The notes under the pieces: generated by a model
What the model was told of the DNA's origin: nothing
Seen by the model: only the letters and a program-made list of their open reading frames with translations
Database searches by the model: none
Shown here: positions 10,433-22,231 of the stretch, piece by piece
How positions within the stretch are numbered: position 1 is the stretch's first letter
How the letters are laid out: the number at the start of each line of letters is the position of its first letter
Assembly: GCA_002633005.1 (NCBI GenBank)
Contig: NMRA01000244.1
Coordinates: forward strand, 457,978 to 500,050
DNA length: 42,073 nucleotides
Source: Phoronis australis
Taxonomy: Eukaryota > Phoronida > Phoronidae
Direction: 5' to 3'
Made by a program: the position numbers and the translations under genes

Positions 10433-12330
10433 CCCGGATGCAGTGAATCCCACTTCCATCATGAGAGCGTGTAAAATGACCACCACAGCATCCTGAGCTG
10501 ACTGGACATCACCAGACTCATACAGAGACTCCAATTTATGGGGTACTCTGCCAGCGCTGGAATCCCGGCAAAACATGGGTTCACTCAGATACCTGTTCAT
10601 TAACAGATCACCCATGGTATCCATGTCCTCATTGGTTGAGCTTTGACCTACACAAGCACCATCTGGTGGCTGTGTGGCCGCAACAATTCCAGTATCCATG
10701 TGGTTGGTGTTGTCTGTGGATTTCTCAAACAGCACAGGGGTGGAGCTAGTCTGTGACTCCAGCAGTGCTGGCCTTGAGTTGACTGTGCAAGTGGTTGACA
10801 CATCCCCAGTAGACTCAGGTAGATTGAGACTCAGAACATACAGTAAGTCACCAGATACTAAGCCAACAGTTTGAACTGTATCATCATCACTGAAGGTCAG
10901 CTTGTCATGCCCATTTAGACTCAAGTCAAAGAAATCACTGTAATATTAGACAAAAAGCATCTTTAAAATAACAAACTGATGTCTCATTATGCAAATACAG
11001 TCCAGTGTTTTCTCTAAGAGAAAGACGGCTTAAAACATCCAATTCACTTTCTTTCATCATGGAACAGCGTAATGATGGCAACAGATCAACCAATGGCGTA
11101 CACATTGCATCATGCAGTTCCGACCCGTCTTCTTTCAACAATCCCGTAGCAAGCACCTGAGAATTGGATCAAACTTAAACAAAATGAAAATTGCTTCAGT
11201 TTGCTTGATCTTTTATTATCAGTCAAATACAGTGGTGAGTGCGTGAAACTGATTCGCTCACCTAGCCTAACTAAACCATAGTTTGACGAATGAGAACCCA
11301 GATCTCATGCACTTGGTATAGAGAACATGGATTTAAGGAAACCAACAGCGCTGGAGCACAACCGTCATCAAAAGTTACGGGATAATCACCAAGTCATGAG
11401 TGTTCAGGCCTCACTACGTATTTAACTTTAAAGCCACTTAATTGACCTCTGTCAATGACTAGTGATAGTGTGAGTGACCACAGGCTCTCTAAACAGAAGT
11501 TCGACGTTTCACTATAATACATTATGACAATCAGCTGATGAAGGCTGCGGTATGCTTCTGATCTGCCGAGTGTCGCTCGCAGCGTTATTGCAGACCAAGC
11601 TGCAGCTACCTGCCCCAAACTCATTTGGCGCACTTCAAATTGGCATAGGTTGGTGAGCCAAACTGATGCCTGCACCAAACTGAAGCTACCATAAGTTCCC
11701 AAATTACTGCCAGTGCATTACAAGTTTTTGTAACCGTTTGAAGTCATATTGATGACATTAAATGAGTGTGGCTGAGATTTGACAGTTTAATTCTCAGGAC
11801 ACTCACTTCCCCCATGTGACCCAAGTAGAGTTTAATAATGCTAGGACCTCAATAAAAAGCAAGACTTCATGAGATCGCGTGAGATATTACCATGCACACT
11901 AAATGAGAACACATAATTTTGGCAAGATTTTAATGAGGTCCAAGCGTTACTGTACTTCTACCCTGCATACGTGAGCACTCGTTGTCATCAATTTTTGGTT
12001 CTGATAACAGTTAAAAATCCATAAACTACTGGCATTAATTTGGGAACTTACCGTAGCTTCAGTTTGACTCACTAACCAGTCCAAATTGAAGTGTGTCAAA
12101 TCAGGTTGGCGCAGGCATTTTGAGCAACCGACAACCGTGACACCGTCACTGGCGTCACTGCACTGCCTTGGGCCAGGGTGAGACGTCTTCAGTGTACTAT
12201 TGGCTCACCATTCACTCAAGTGTAATTCATTGACTATTCGGCTTTTCAAATTCTGGATTGTAATTTTTTCAGCATCGTCGTTGAGTGTGATCACTGAAGT
12301 AGTCTTTCTAACTCGAATACGCAGTTTCAT
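10433..12330 (-). CDS. FBXO7: Second copy of FBXO7 coding exons 1 and 2
   Basis: Exon 1 is at 12330-12209 and exon 2 at 10937-10433, with the same lengths (122 and 505 nt), splice sites and phase as in copy 1, and no stop or frameshift. It encodes the ubiquitin-like domain and the following acidic linker, including SEPMFCRDSSAGRVPHKLES. Differences noticed from copy 1 are few: in exon 1, IQDLKSRIF versus IQNLKSRIV; in exon 2, M to F in the EPMLC segment, with other changes synonymous. No exons 3-6 follow in this copy before the junction at 10272. It is therefore either the other allele of the same gene or a partial tandem duplicate of the 5' end. Preserved reading frames and mostly silent change favour a functional allele over a decaying duplicate. 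Confidence 0.88.
11842..11942. mobile_element. Short MITE with GGACCTCA ends (copy 2)
   Basis: The duplicate of the element at 7020-7120, at the same position in intron 1, so it predates the split of the two copies. Confidence 0.55.
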
Positions 12331-14635
12331 TTCGATCGCATCTGCAAGAATAATTTACGCAAGATCATACTTATGTTCTTTAATGTTAGAAGATACAGAA
12401 AACTTGATTAGGACATCTGTTGTCAGATTTGCGAACTAAGTTCAACGTTTTGTGTCATCCCCGAGTTCCTGCATAACTAATCATAACCTAATGGTCTGGC
12501 GTTATCATCCACCTTTGTTTAATTTTAATTGTTTTTGCACTAAAATTTTGGACCAAAACCGACTCTGAGTGAACAAGTGAAAGCCTAAAGGGCGGAGAAT
12601 AGTGGACCTAGTCGAAGTAGGCCTAGCAAGAAAGGCGGTCGGAACAATGAATAACTTAGTGGGTCAACCGCCGATCTGACCCATTACGTCCATTTCAGCA
12701 TAATTGATAACGGAAGTAGTGGCCGTTCTAGTAAACCTATGTGAATATCATGGGCGCAAGCACCCAGGCTAAAAAATGGGGTATCGAATTTTTGAGAACC
12801 ATGCCGTGAATAATGAGGCCTGGCGCTTACAAAGTTTCACGCAAAAAACTAGACGTGGACCACACCGCCGGTTGGCCTACTCTCACTGAGAGCTATAGCT
12901 GTGCATTTGCCTGAAATTTTGGTAGTTCCTGCCTTTGCAGCGAGAAAATATGGATGCAAATGGAGCGGACACATGGATCAAAATGGACAGAGTCAGGAAC
13001 AGACGACACTCAACTTCGCAGAAAAAGCAAAAACGCGAGCGGTGACGCAGGGTGGCGCAAAATGATTATTGCTGTGATTTTTTCCATATTTGAGGAAATA
13101 TACCGTTTAATTTCTCTTTTGGCTGACAACAGTTTCACTCTGATCGGGCACCGCGACGTAGCCGCTGTCCAAAATCATGAGCTGTTAGACGTTCCATCGA
13201 ACGGAGTTTACGATGCGATTGTAATTCAATTCCGGATATTTCAGAAAGACTTGCGTGATATAGTGTTTTTGTCAAAAAACTTGCTTCACGTACGTATCCT
13301 ATGTACTTGGTCTTATGGGTGCCAATGAGTAACATATAAACACAGAAAAGAATGTGATTTTGGGAAAGAGACAAAGTTGTCAACGCGCGGAGACAGAAAA
13401 GATTTTTTGTACAGTTCAAAGTTACGGCACACTAACGAATAGAATTGCTGCTAGTGAGATATCGCCCCTCTGAAAAAGCAACAGACAATGCAATGCTTAA
13501 ACAAAGAATTTTTGATCCGATTAGCCAAATCTATAAAAAGGCAAAATTACATATTAAGAAATAACAGTGCATTATTCCTTGAGGCAAATGCAGTTGCGAA
13601 ACAGAATGACACGCCGTGACGAGCTAACTTGTTGAGCCTGGTCTTAAACAACAAAGAACTGCCTTTTCTTGGCAAAGTCCTGAAATCACCTCCAACTTGG
13701 TAAGGGTCAATTTGAGAAGTTGGCTAAGTGGTCTAAATCACAAAAGATGCTTTTTGTGATGGAAGGCGGGCTTAGTGGGGCCATTATTTTTAAATAATTA
13801 ATGTGCCGACAATAATTTATTATAAAAACAGTGCAATATCATTTTGGAGATTGATACGTGTTGCCATCTACAATCAGACATCTAGTCTGTGATGTGGTGT
13901 TCGGAACCTAGGGTAGGGATGGTTTGGGTTATATGATGCGTACCACCCTCAATGCGCAACAAATCAAAAATTGTCAAAATCACTCAAGATATAGCGACAT
14001 TGTGCTGAAAACTGGAGTCACTCTGACTGTGCCATGCAGTTGAAGTTAATGTTGAAGTGAACAGGTGTTATCAGACCACAGCAGGTTTGTTAACTGTAGT
14101 TGGGGATTAGAATGTTTTAATTCAGGTAAACAAAGATCGATAAGAGGCTGTATATAGCGTAGTTGAGTGTTTTGCAGTGCAGAAGGATATGACTAAGTGA
14201 TTTCATTTTCCGGTGGGTGCGTTGTCAAGATTTGTTTCCCTAGTTTGGTTTTTATTGAGTTTGAGTCACGGTAAGAGAGATACAAGTTTGCACATGACCT
14301 ATGAGATTGCTGTTATAAACACGGACGAGAATTTGACTAGATTACATACTTATCAAATACATTGTGACGGCCATTGTGGATACGTTAAACTGATTTTCTG
14401 GGCAGAATATCGAAATTACTTTATAGATTATGATTTTTATCATTGCTCTTTCTCTAGTTTTTATGCGTCATAGCCTAAATTAAAGATTTATTCGACTGCG
14501 CCACTGAACACGTACATAGTCCCCCCGAGTTTGTGCAACTCAGACAGTCGAATGACCTAATATGTGAGAAAACAAGCTGCGCCAAACACGAATACATCTG
14601 CCGCGTCACCCGCAGCATACTGCTGATATCACAAC
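12331..14635. other. Intergenic region between FBXO7 copy 2 and the PEBP4-like gene
   Basis: This lies between two divergently oriented start codons (FBXO7 on minus at 12330, PEBP4-like on plus at 14636), so it should hold both promoters. An open frame at 12954-13328 (plus) has no recognisable domain and is frameshifted in copy 1. A frame at 14213-14473 resembles a signal peptide followed by a small domain but starts with GTG and is frameshifted in copy 1; I do not call either a gene. Confidence 0.45.
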
Positions 14636-17600
14636 ATGGACGCATGTCTCTCACTGACTCTCGTCATACTTAGTCTAGCTAGCTACGTCTCCTGCAATCT
14701 GGAATGCGACGCACTCCCCGATGATCCCTGCATTCTGCCTCTACTTCAGGTGGCTGGGATCGAGTGCAACTCTCAAATTGACCTGTCCCTTGTGGAACAA
14801 CCTCCGACAGTGAAATATTCTGACGCAGCACCGGTACGTAGACTTTCTGGGTAGACCTCACTTCCTAAATCATGCTCCAGAAGGGAAATACGACGAGTAC
14901 AAACTACAACCTCCCCCCTCCACCACTCCCCCTCGATCACCGGCCCACCGGCAGCTGCGGCCCGATCCGGCGCTCAAAGGTGATCCGGCACCCGGGGAGG
15001 GGGGAGGTATAGGAGTCAGCGCTGTAGTGGTAAATTTTAGCTAGGCCTAAATAGGCGCCCAAAGCCCACCGTATCACCTTGAGCACTGAACGTAACTTAC
15101 AGTGCGTAGGCGCTGCGTTCAAATCATGCCAAAACTGAGGTGTGTGGCTGCGCCTACGTGCGCCTAAGCCCCACTACAGCACTGATAGGAATGCAGTGGG
15201 GTGGCCGGTACGGAAAAAACAAAATGCGCGCCAACCATAATTTTGCACCTGTAGGCCTACCGGGGCGCTACGTAGGCTACATCGGCTCTGATCAAGAAAG
15301 CTCTAAAACCGCCGTTCATCACCAAAAAAGAAACTTTGTCGACCATTTAACGTTTTAAAACTGGTCTCAAAATGTTCCTAAAAATCTAAGATAATTTCAG
15401 GGCTTCGAAAGAGTTGAACAAACTGAAATGTCGTTACTGTTCGTTATTGTTAGTTATTGCTCGAGAAAAAGCTCTACATGTTGGTTGGCTACGATCGTGC
15501 CATGTCGTCTGATACGCGGAACATTGTCACAGCGTAGTACTGTAACAGCGAGCGTCAGTTCTTTACAAAAGTTTATCACTTTAATCTGGAACTCTAACTT
15601 ATAAACAAAACAGAGGGTTACACGCACAACCTGGACCAAAGCAATTGATTTTCAAAGAAGGCGCTGGGCGAGGCTTCGGTAAAGTTTCATACTGCATGGC
15701 AGCATTGCGGAGGAGTCAATTTAAAACTTGCCGCATTTCCAGCTGACGCCAGCATGCGCGCACGCAGGGGGGCTCGGGGCGAAGTGCGCAAAAAGGTCCG
15801 CCTCAGAGCTAAAAAAGTCCGAGAAACCTAGACAAAAGTCCACTCAAATAGCGCACAATTCACAGCCCTGAACGTACCTCGTCATTTCTTTTTTAGTAAA
15901 AGGTCCCTATTCCCAAAAATTCGAGCCCTCCACTTTTTAGGCTGGGTGCGCGCATGGCCAAGGGAGTTCGACGGCTAAAAGTCACGGCAAGAATGACGTC
16001 ATGGACTTCTCAAGACTTATACAGTGCACTCAGGACTGCATTCGACAAGACATATGTTCCCAGCGACAAGACATAAATCTAATCGACGTAGAGAATATTT
16101 ACTTCCTTAGAACACGAACCGTGCGTAAGATTTCTTCAACGTTGCGATAATCGTCATGAAAACTTCTCCTGTCAGTCACATAACAAAAAATATTTTGTTC
16201 AATTGCAGACCAAGAAGTACGTGCTGGTTATGGTAGATCCTGACGCTCCCAATTTGCCAAGCGGACAGTACTTTGTTCATTTAATTCTCGGCTCTGTGTC
16301 GGTGAGTGTTCGTGTTAGTTGGCTAGCTAGCTCCCTCGTCTTAGCAGTTGTTGTTTCAACGATTCTCTTCCTATTTTCAACTTTAAAAAACGGGAGAGCA
16401 ATCGTTTTTCATGATTTACTTAATAAAAAATCATTGGATATGTTGAAAAGATATATTCAGCGTTAATTACTGTTCCCCTTGCTTTTTAATTTTCAACTAC
16501 GTATGCACTGCTAGAAATGTGACGTGAATGGGCGGCCCGACAAAGGAGCGCTTCTTAGGGCCAATGCAGACGGAGATCCACTATCTCATCTCCTTGTTTC
16601 AAGTGAAAGTTAGCTCAGCTCAGAGGGCCCGATATTGGAGACCCTGTATAGGGCAAGATGTTGTGAACGTAAGTCGAGAAATGATTTTGTCAGAGAACTG
16701 TTTTGATGACGGCAGCTTACCACTGGTTTCTTTTGAGTAGGCCTAGTTACTTGCGCGGTACAGAGGAGCTAAAAACTGCGTAACGACGATGCTTTGTGCG
16801 TTTCAGGGAACGGACCTGGCTGATGGCGTACAGGTTGGAGCGGACGCTTCGCTCGGTAAGTGTACTGTCAACAACTATTGTTCTAACCCAAGGCAAACCT
16901 AGTCAGCGTCTTATCCAATACCGGGTTATCAATTTCTACACGTAAAGGGTCCCTCACTTCGTAGTCACAGGGGTAGCTCGAAAACTGTGGCGACGACGGA
17001 GGGAAGGGTTCGGATATTATGGTGAGACCAATAGGAGCTCAGATCCTGGTGTGAGGAGCTCACAGACTTCTTGAGTTGCGGGTACCGTCAAAACGACCCG
17101 TAACTGGTCTTATCAGTGAATCAATCTCCGCACTGTGGCCACAGCTATATAGTCACAGCTACGGAAAGTGCTCCATATTCGTCCGAGTTATCTTCAATGG
17201 CTTTCTTTTCTCAGACAATTCTGTGTCTTTATGGACAAATTTCTTCATTTTTCCCACTAGAATACAAATGTATCAAGATCGTGCTTCATGACAATGAATA
17301 AACCAATAGTTGCTATTTACTAGTAAAGAAATGTGTTTGTCAGAACAACACTGCAGTCCATGGCAAAAGAAATGCTGGCAGGCGAAAAATATTGTATGCT
17401 AGAATGTCCTTGGGGTAGGCGGATCAAGAGGATCGAAGAATTCCCTCTACCCTGTCACTGCAGTTTCAAATGTCTGATCAATTAGCAACGCTGCGGTAAA
17501 TTATTTTACGAAATAGTTTTTTTAATCGTATCGTCGATAGTTGGAGATCCTGGTTTTTCTGTGTTTATTTGATATAATTTACTACTGACCAACCTCAGCG

Positions 17601-18009
17601 TCTTTCATTTTATTATTGACGATAGTCATGAGAAAACAACAGGATCACGGTGTTCCTTGGTGAGATAAGGTGTACGTTTGATTGATCTACTTCTGGTGTT
17701 TTCACGAGACAACTCCTACGCTAACATTTGGGATTTTGATACCATTATACTATTGACTATCAAGTATCAAGATTTGTTGCAATTGCAGATTAGCTCAGCA
17801 ATTTTGTATTTTTTGTTTCAGAGTATTTTGCACCATCGCCCCCTTCCGGTTTCCATCGGTATCAATTTTTCCTGTACGAACAGACCAAGGGCAAGCTGAA
17901 GTCGGTTCCAGAACCTGGGAACAGATACGGCTTCAAATTGAGTTCATTCATACAAGATAACGACTTATGCAATCCTGTAGCTGGGTTTCAATACAAGGCC
18001 GGAAAATAA
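14636..18009 (+). CDS. PEBP4-like: Secreted phosphatidylethanolamine-binding protein, PEBP4-like
   Basis: PEBP-family proteins bind phospholipid head groups or act as kinase or protease regulators; PEBP4 is the secretory-pathway member. Four exons join in phase: 14636-14833, 16209-16301, 16807-16855 and 17822-18009 (528 nt, 175 aa plus stop), all with GT-AG borders. Residues 1-20 form a hydrophobic signal peptide ending at a Cys (LVILSLASYVSC). A Cys-containing N-terminal segment follows (ECDALPDDPC, GIECNS). The ligand-site motif YVLVMVDPDAP is in exon 2, followed by VHLILGS. Exon 3 encodes GTDLADGVQVGADASL. Exon 4 has the signature YFAPSPPSGFHRYQFFLYEQ, closely like mammalian PEBP4. The start is chosen because it is the first ATG of the signal-peptide frame. 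The segment between DPDAP and the central His is shorter than in mammals. The biological role is not inferable from sequence. Confidence 0.9.
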
Positions 18010-18655
18010 TTGATCAACTGGGCACACCATCGACTGAAAGCTAAAAAGAAATCTGATTTTGAATTCAGTGAAGTTTATTTATTTATTTGTTTTGTGAAAG
18101 TAAGAATCAATAAGATTCTTGATTTGTGTAGAATCTTGTTTTCCTGTCTCAATTTTATAAAATGCGAGTCGTGGTTGCTTGCGTGATTTGTCAAAAGAAG
18201 AGTAGCACTTGCTACGCCTTCCTCTATTTCTTAACAGAGAATGGGAAATCACTGGAAAGAATTTTTTATTTTATGCTTTAGGAAACACTTAAAAAGTTAT
18301 ACCATACACACGGTCCCTCTGTTTTAGTTATATCCTGTCGATTTGCAAGCGCGTCTGACGCAACGAATCATCTTTTCATATATTTCTGTACTAAACATCC
18401 TCGATACCTATAAGCGTTTAGAGAAAAACATAAAAACCTTGCATGACCAGAACTCTATGATAATGGATCAAGGGTAATAGTCATCCGTTACGAGCGAATT
18501 TTTACTAAGAGTGTGTCGCCCAGTTTTGGACAGTAAGTCTACTGCAGTAATACTGTACTATACATCCCATGCCACCATTAATACGCTTAAGCTTCTCTGC
18601 CGCACGTGCCATTTATCCCACGCGATGTAAGCTGACTCCTAGACTTGACACGTCA
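18010..18655. other. Convergent 3' intergenic region
   Basis: This lies between the stop codons of the plus-strand PEBP4-like gene and the minus-strand protease gene and should hold both 3' UTRs. No other structure was recognised. Confidence 0.45.
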
Positions 18656-19858
18656 TCAGAACTCGTAGACCCACCTTTCAATCTGTCGTATCATTTCGTT
18701 GTTGACCCTGCGAGCGCTATTCCTGACTTTTAACCCGTAACCATGGATACCAACCAACATGAAGTTCCAACCGTGCCAGGTCCACACGGGGCTGCCACTC
18801 TGTCCCCCATATGTATCGTTGGAGTAGTAAATGCGATTTGTCTTGAGACGATTTACCAACCCCCCGGCCATCCATAATGTACCGCCAGGTTTGTCCCCTG
18901 GATATCCGCAGGTCTGTACAATGCGCCCCTGTAACTCCTCGTCAGTAAGACTGCGAAAACCAAACCCAGCAGACTCGCCATTTGGGGGCCGCTTCTCGAA
19001 GACGATGAGGCCATAGTCGTTGTCAGCAGTTGGACGTCGTTTGTACTCATCCGGTACACGGAGATTGTACGCTGCAGCCTTCAGGGAGCCGAATGGTGCT
19101 TGAAAGCGGTCCCTACCCTGGATGACTTCCACCTTCTCTGCGTACCCGCCCCGCTTACTGCTGTAGAGGTTATGAGCACACGTGACCACCGCCAGCCGAT
19201 CTGAGCCGGTAACTGTGCAATAGAAGCCGGTGCCGATGTAACGCTTGCCGTTGGAGTACCGCATCCTCAGGGAACATACCCACTTGTACGGGGCAGCTGT
19301 TGTAGGCGATATGTGCACGCGCTCATCTTCTTCGATTACGCTCTCTTGTACCTCGTCGTCTTCGATATCAGAGTCGACGAACGTCTTATCCGGCCTTGAC
19401 TCGTTCGGTTCCACCAGCTCCACATCGTCTGTGTCACTCGCCTCTTTAAACTCGCGCAGATGTTCTCGCCAATGACTGCAGCAGTCTCTCGGTGGCGAAA
19501 AGTACACAGATTCTGAAAAAATCATATGATTAAGGTAAAAATAACTACAATTTGCGCAATATTTTTTTGTTTTGGATAGTAAAAATTAAAATGTTTATGC
19601 CGTTTCATTGAACAACTGAAAGAGACCGTACGATTCTCGTGAAATGCGTAAATACCCCCATCGTTAACGTAAAATTCATTCACGTCAATTTCTCCCTCTG
19701 CATAAAGTTCACTGGCTAACTTTCCACACAAACCCTATACACTCATCTGTACATTACTGACCTTGTCCTCTTTTGGAAGAGGAGACCACTGACTTCATCA
19801 GCGACGGTGACGTCACTCGTTCCTGCTCCATCGAGTTCAGGGCCTTGGGAGGTGAGAA
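18656..19858 (-). CDS. V8-like (S1B) serine protease, 3' two exons
   Basis: The last exon is 19512-18656 (stop TGA at 18658-18656). It joins an upstream exon at 19858-19762 through GT-AG sites, phase 1, giving ...SSSKRGQ-ESVYFSPPRD.... The 857-nt last exon holds an acidic linker (DTDDVELVEPNES, DSDIEDDEVQES) and a complete chymotrypsin-fold domain. The catalytic triad is visible: His in VVTCAHNL, Asp in ADNDYGLIVF, Ser in YGGQSGSPVW. The block GYPGDKPGGTLW and the tail LVGIHGYG match the glutamyl-endopeptidase (V8) branch better than trypsins; in V8 the His of the VGIH motif contributes to Glu recognition, so cleavage after acidic residues is a reasonable inference. An upstream ATG at 19525 lies in the intron and is not used. 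The true N-terminus, including any signal peptide, lies further right and was not identified. The Cys content is low for a secreted animal S1A enzyme. Confidence 0.85.
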
Positions 19859-22231
19859 CTGAATATAAGAAATCTCAGTTTGAACGAGCGCGAAACATGT
19901 AAGAGCTATATGATGTAGACAATAATTTCCGATCTGAGTCAAGGACTAAGACATTAGCTCGTAATAATTTTTCCCTTAGTGTGACTATAATAGCGACTTT
20001 AGGTCATACATGACACAAGATATATTACATAACATTCTTTCAAGTTCCTTAAATACTGTCTTGATCACTCAAGTTGGCACTTTACATTTGGGACACTTCG
20101 CAAGTTTATCTTATTCTCCAGAAACAAGAGACAAGACTGAATGTTGAGTTTAATTGGTGGCCAAGGAGGAGGCGCGTGTGTTTCAACCAGAGCTAATTCC
20201 TGGTCATGTATAGTGCGCTTGTCAACACAAAGCCCTTTATTTATCTTCTGTAACCTGAACATATGACCATAGTCCAGTGCCCTGCATTTAGGATTTTCAA
20301 CAAGTGAAAAAGCATTGGGCCCGTTTCACAACAACGTTTAAGTCAAAACCGTGGTCACTGGGCGTATTTGCACTTCAAAGCAAGGCCATTGCGTTCTACA
20401 TATTTTTGTTGCATCGACTTCGGTAACGATGAAACGTCCCCTGATGCCGGGTCATAAATTGTCTTAAAGACTGAACTGAAGTTACCCGCTATGAAAGCAG
20501 CAACTTCACGGTTAGTTATTCTGAAGCTTAAAAGTATTTTAAACTTAAGAAAGGAATAAGGTGAAACTAATTTTGTGTCAGTCAGTAAGTGACCTTCGTA
20601 AATCAACCATTGTTTTTTGAGAGAACGTGCAGTCCGCATCATCAAGACGAAGAACAACATAAATGTTCAAGAACTGACCACCAGTGAGAAAGCAAAAGTT
20701 CAAATGCTGGCCAGAGGGATGGTCCTCAATCTACAACTGCATGTGGCCGACAAGATCAGCACAATAAACGCTTCTAGTACTTTCCCTCTGTTCCACACCG
20801 TGTGACATGGTGACCATAATCTCATCGACATGATCCAACAGGATACGAGAAGTCACAAAAGCCAAAGACATGATTCTGTGATACATCGGTTGATAAAAAC
20901 TCGACATTTTTCACCTTGAGCCTATCTGGAAGTTATAAGATTATAGGGTTCACAAGCAATGTTTTTTATCTTCGGTCAGGAATATTGAAATGTAACCAAG
21001 CAACAGTATCACACTAATACAGTAATACCAGAGTATAGGTACGGAATCAGGGTTTTGCAACCCGTTCGTCAGATTAGCTCTAGAGTGTCGTCAGGATTCC
21101 TTACGCCACTCCGCCCGTCACCATCTGATCTCTCTGTCAGTCTGTCATCGTCACTTACGTCATCATTACAACAACAGTCCATCATTTTACCTACTGGAGT
21201 TCCATATTTCCTCAAATCTTCTGTATATGACTTAGCATAAGAATAAGCCATCGTGCACTACTCAAACGGTTTTGTGGCTGGAATGAGCAAGGACCAGTCT
21301 GGGAACCACGCAGTGTTGGCCTACAACGAACCGGAGCGGAGTAGTCACTCACAAGGTCAGGGCTGGATATGCTTTCAAAAGAATTAAAGCCAGTAATGTT
21401 TTGCCTTGCGCAATATGCCAGTATCAACTGAATACTCTTTGTGTTCGTGCTCAGTGCAACTTCTTTGAATAGCTATTGGCCCAGAAATAACCTAACGCCT
21501 ATTATACCGTTTGTCTTCTAAATAAAATGAGTGGAAAAAGGTCTACTGCGAGCAACAAAGAATCATTCAAATTGTTTTGAACAGCTGACATAAAAATCCA
21601 TCAAAAACACTTAATACATATATTTTGTCGAATGAAAGAATAAAAATTAAGTGGAATTAGCCATGATCTTTGTCATAACAAAGAAAAACTAAATGAACAA
21701 TGGATACGACAATCTACCGCTCTATATGCGACCATCTTGCAACTTAGTTTCCGTGTGTTGTTTTTGTTGTCGTGTGATCGGCGAAATTTGTGAGAAATAT
21801 GAAAGCGACATATAAAACCGTTCTTCCAATCAAATGCAGGTTTTGACTTAAGGCCAATTACTATTACGACACTGATCTCAAAGTTAATGTTCTTTAGTCA
21901 AAATACTTGGGATTTCTGTGATGGAAAGAATTGGCATTTCTGTATTTTTCAGACCAAGCTCATGATATTTCAGGCCACGGCCTTGATTGGAAATGCAATA
22001 GGGTTGGCCTGAAGAGATGTCAGTTCTCACCGAGCACAGTAATCATTCTTAAACTGAACCAGGAACAAATTTTGTAAAGCCGATTTTGTAACGTTAAGTG
22101 GCCTAAATCAAAAACTTATTAATTTTGTGATAGAAAGCCCTTACATGTATAATGCCTATTCAACTCACGACATGGGTTGAAAGTGATTCCGGTGAACTGA
22201 GAAAAAATGATTTTTACAAAATGGGATAGGT
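19859..22231. other. Non-coding stretch, possibly 5' intron(s) of the protease gene
   Basis: Apart from the candidate exon near 21.2 kb, I see no feature with family resemblance. Open frames at 20355-20660 (minus) and 20617-20805 (plus) overlap each other and have no recognisable domain. Near 22091-22113 the string GTTAAGTGGCCTAAATCA is the reverse complement of the minisatellite unit at 971-1274. Confidence 0.4.
21159..21220 (-). CDS. Candidate small upstream exon, possibly of the V8-like protease gene
   Basis: A 62-nt segment is bounded by an acceptor (ATATACAG before AAGATTTG) and a strong donor (GATGAC followed by GTAAGTGAC). It would encode EDLRKYGTPVGKMMDCCCND with phase 1 at its start and phase 0 at its end. 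That phase fits the phase-0 start of the protease exon at 19858. Nothing else supports the link. Confidence 0.25.

Larger units (their letters stand above)
10273..14555. repeat. Copy 2 of the large direct duplication (or allele B)
   Basis: Same content and orientation as 5452-10271 but about 0.5 kb shorter, mainly because it lacks the 400-bp transposon and about 135 bp around copy-1 position 8600. It has small private insertions, for example near 13558-13605. Its right edge continues uninterrupted into the PEBP4-like gene, so this copy is the one physically linked to the sequence on the right, while copy 1 is linked to the rest of FBXO7. Confidence 0.95.

Noticed and set aside
12954-13328. 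124-codon frame with EEIYRLISLLADNS
   Set aside because: The counterpart in copy 1 is broken by a 2-bp indel and lacks the same start, so it is not maintained as a protein.
14213-14473. Signal-peptide-like frame on the plus strand
   Set aside because: It starts with GTG, resembles no family that I know, and is frameshifted in the other copy of the segment.
15095-15135. GTTCAAATC string suggesting a tRNA B box
   Set aside because: No matching A box or cloverleaf at the right distance; no tRNA gene is supported here or elsewhere that I could see.
20355-20805. Overlapping frames on both strands considered as exons of a further gene
   Set aside because: No domain recognised, no consistent splice sites or phases with neighbouring exons.
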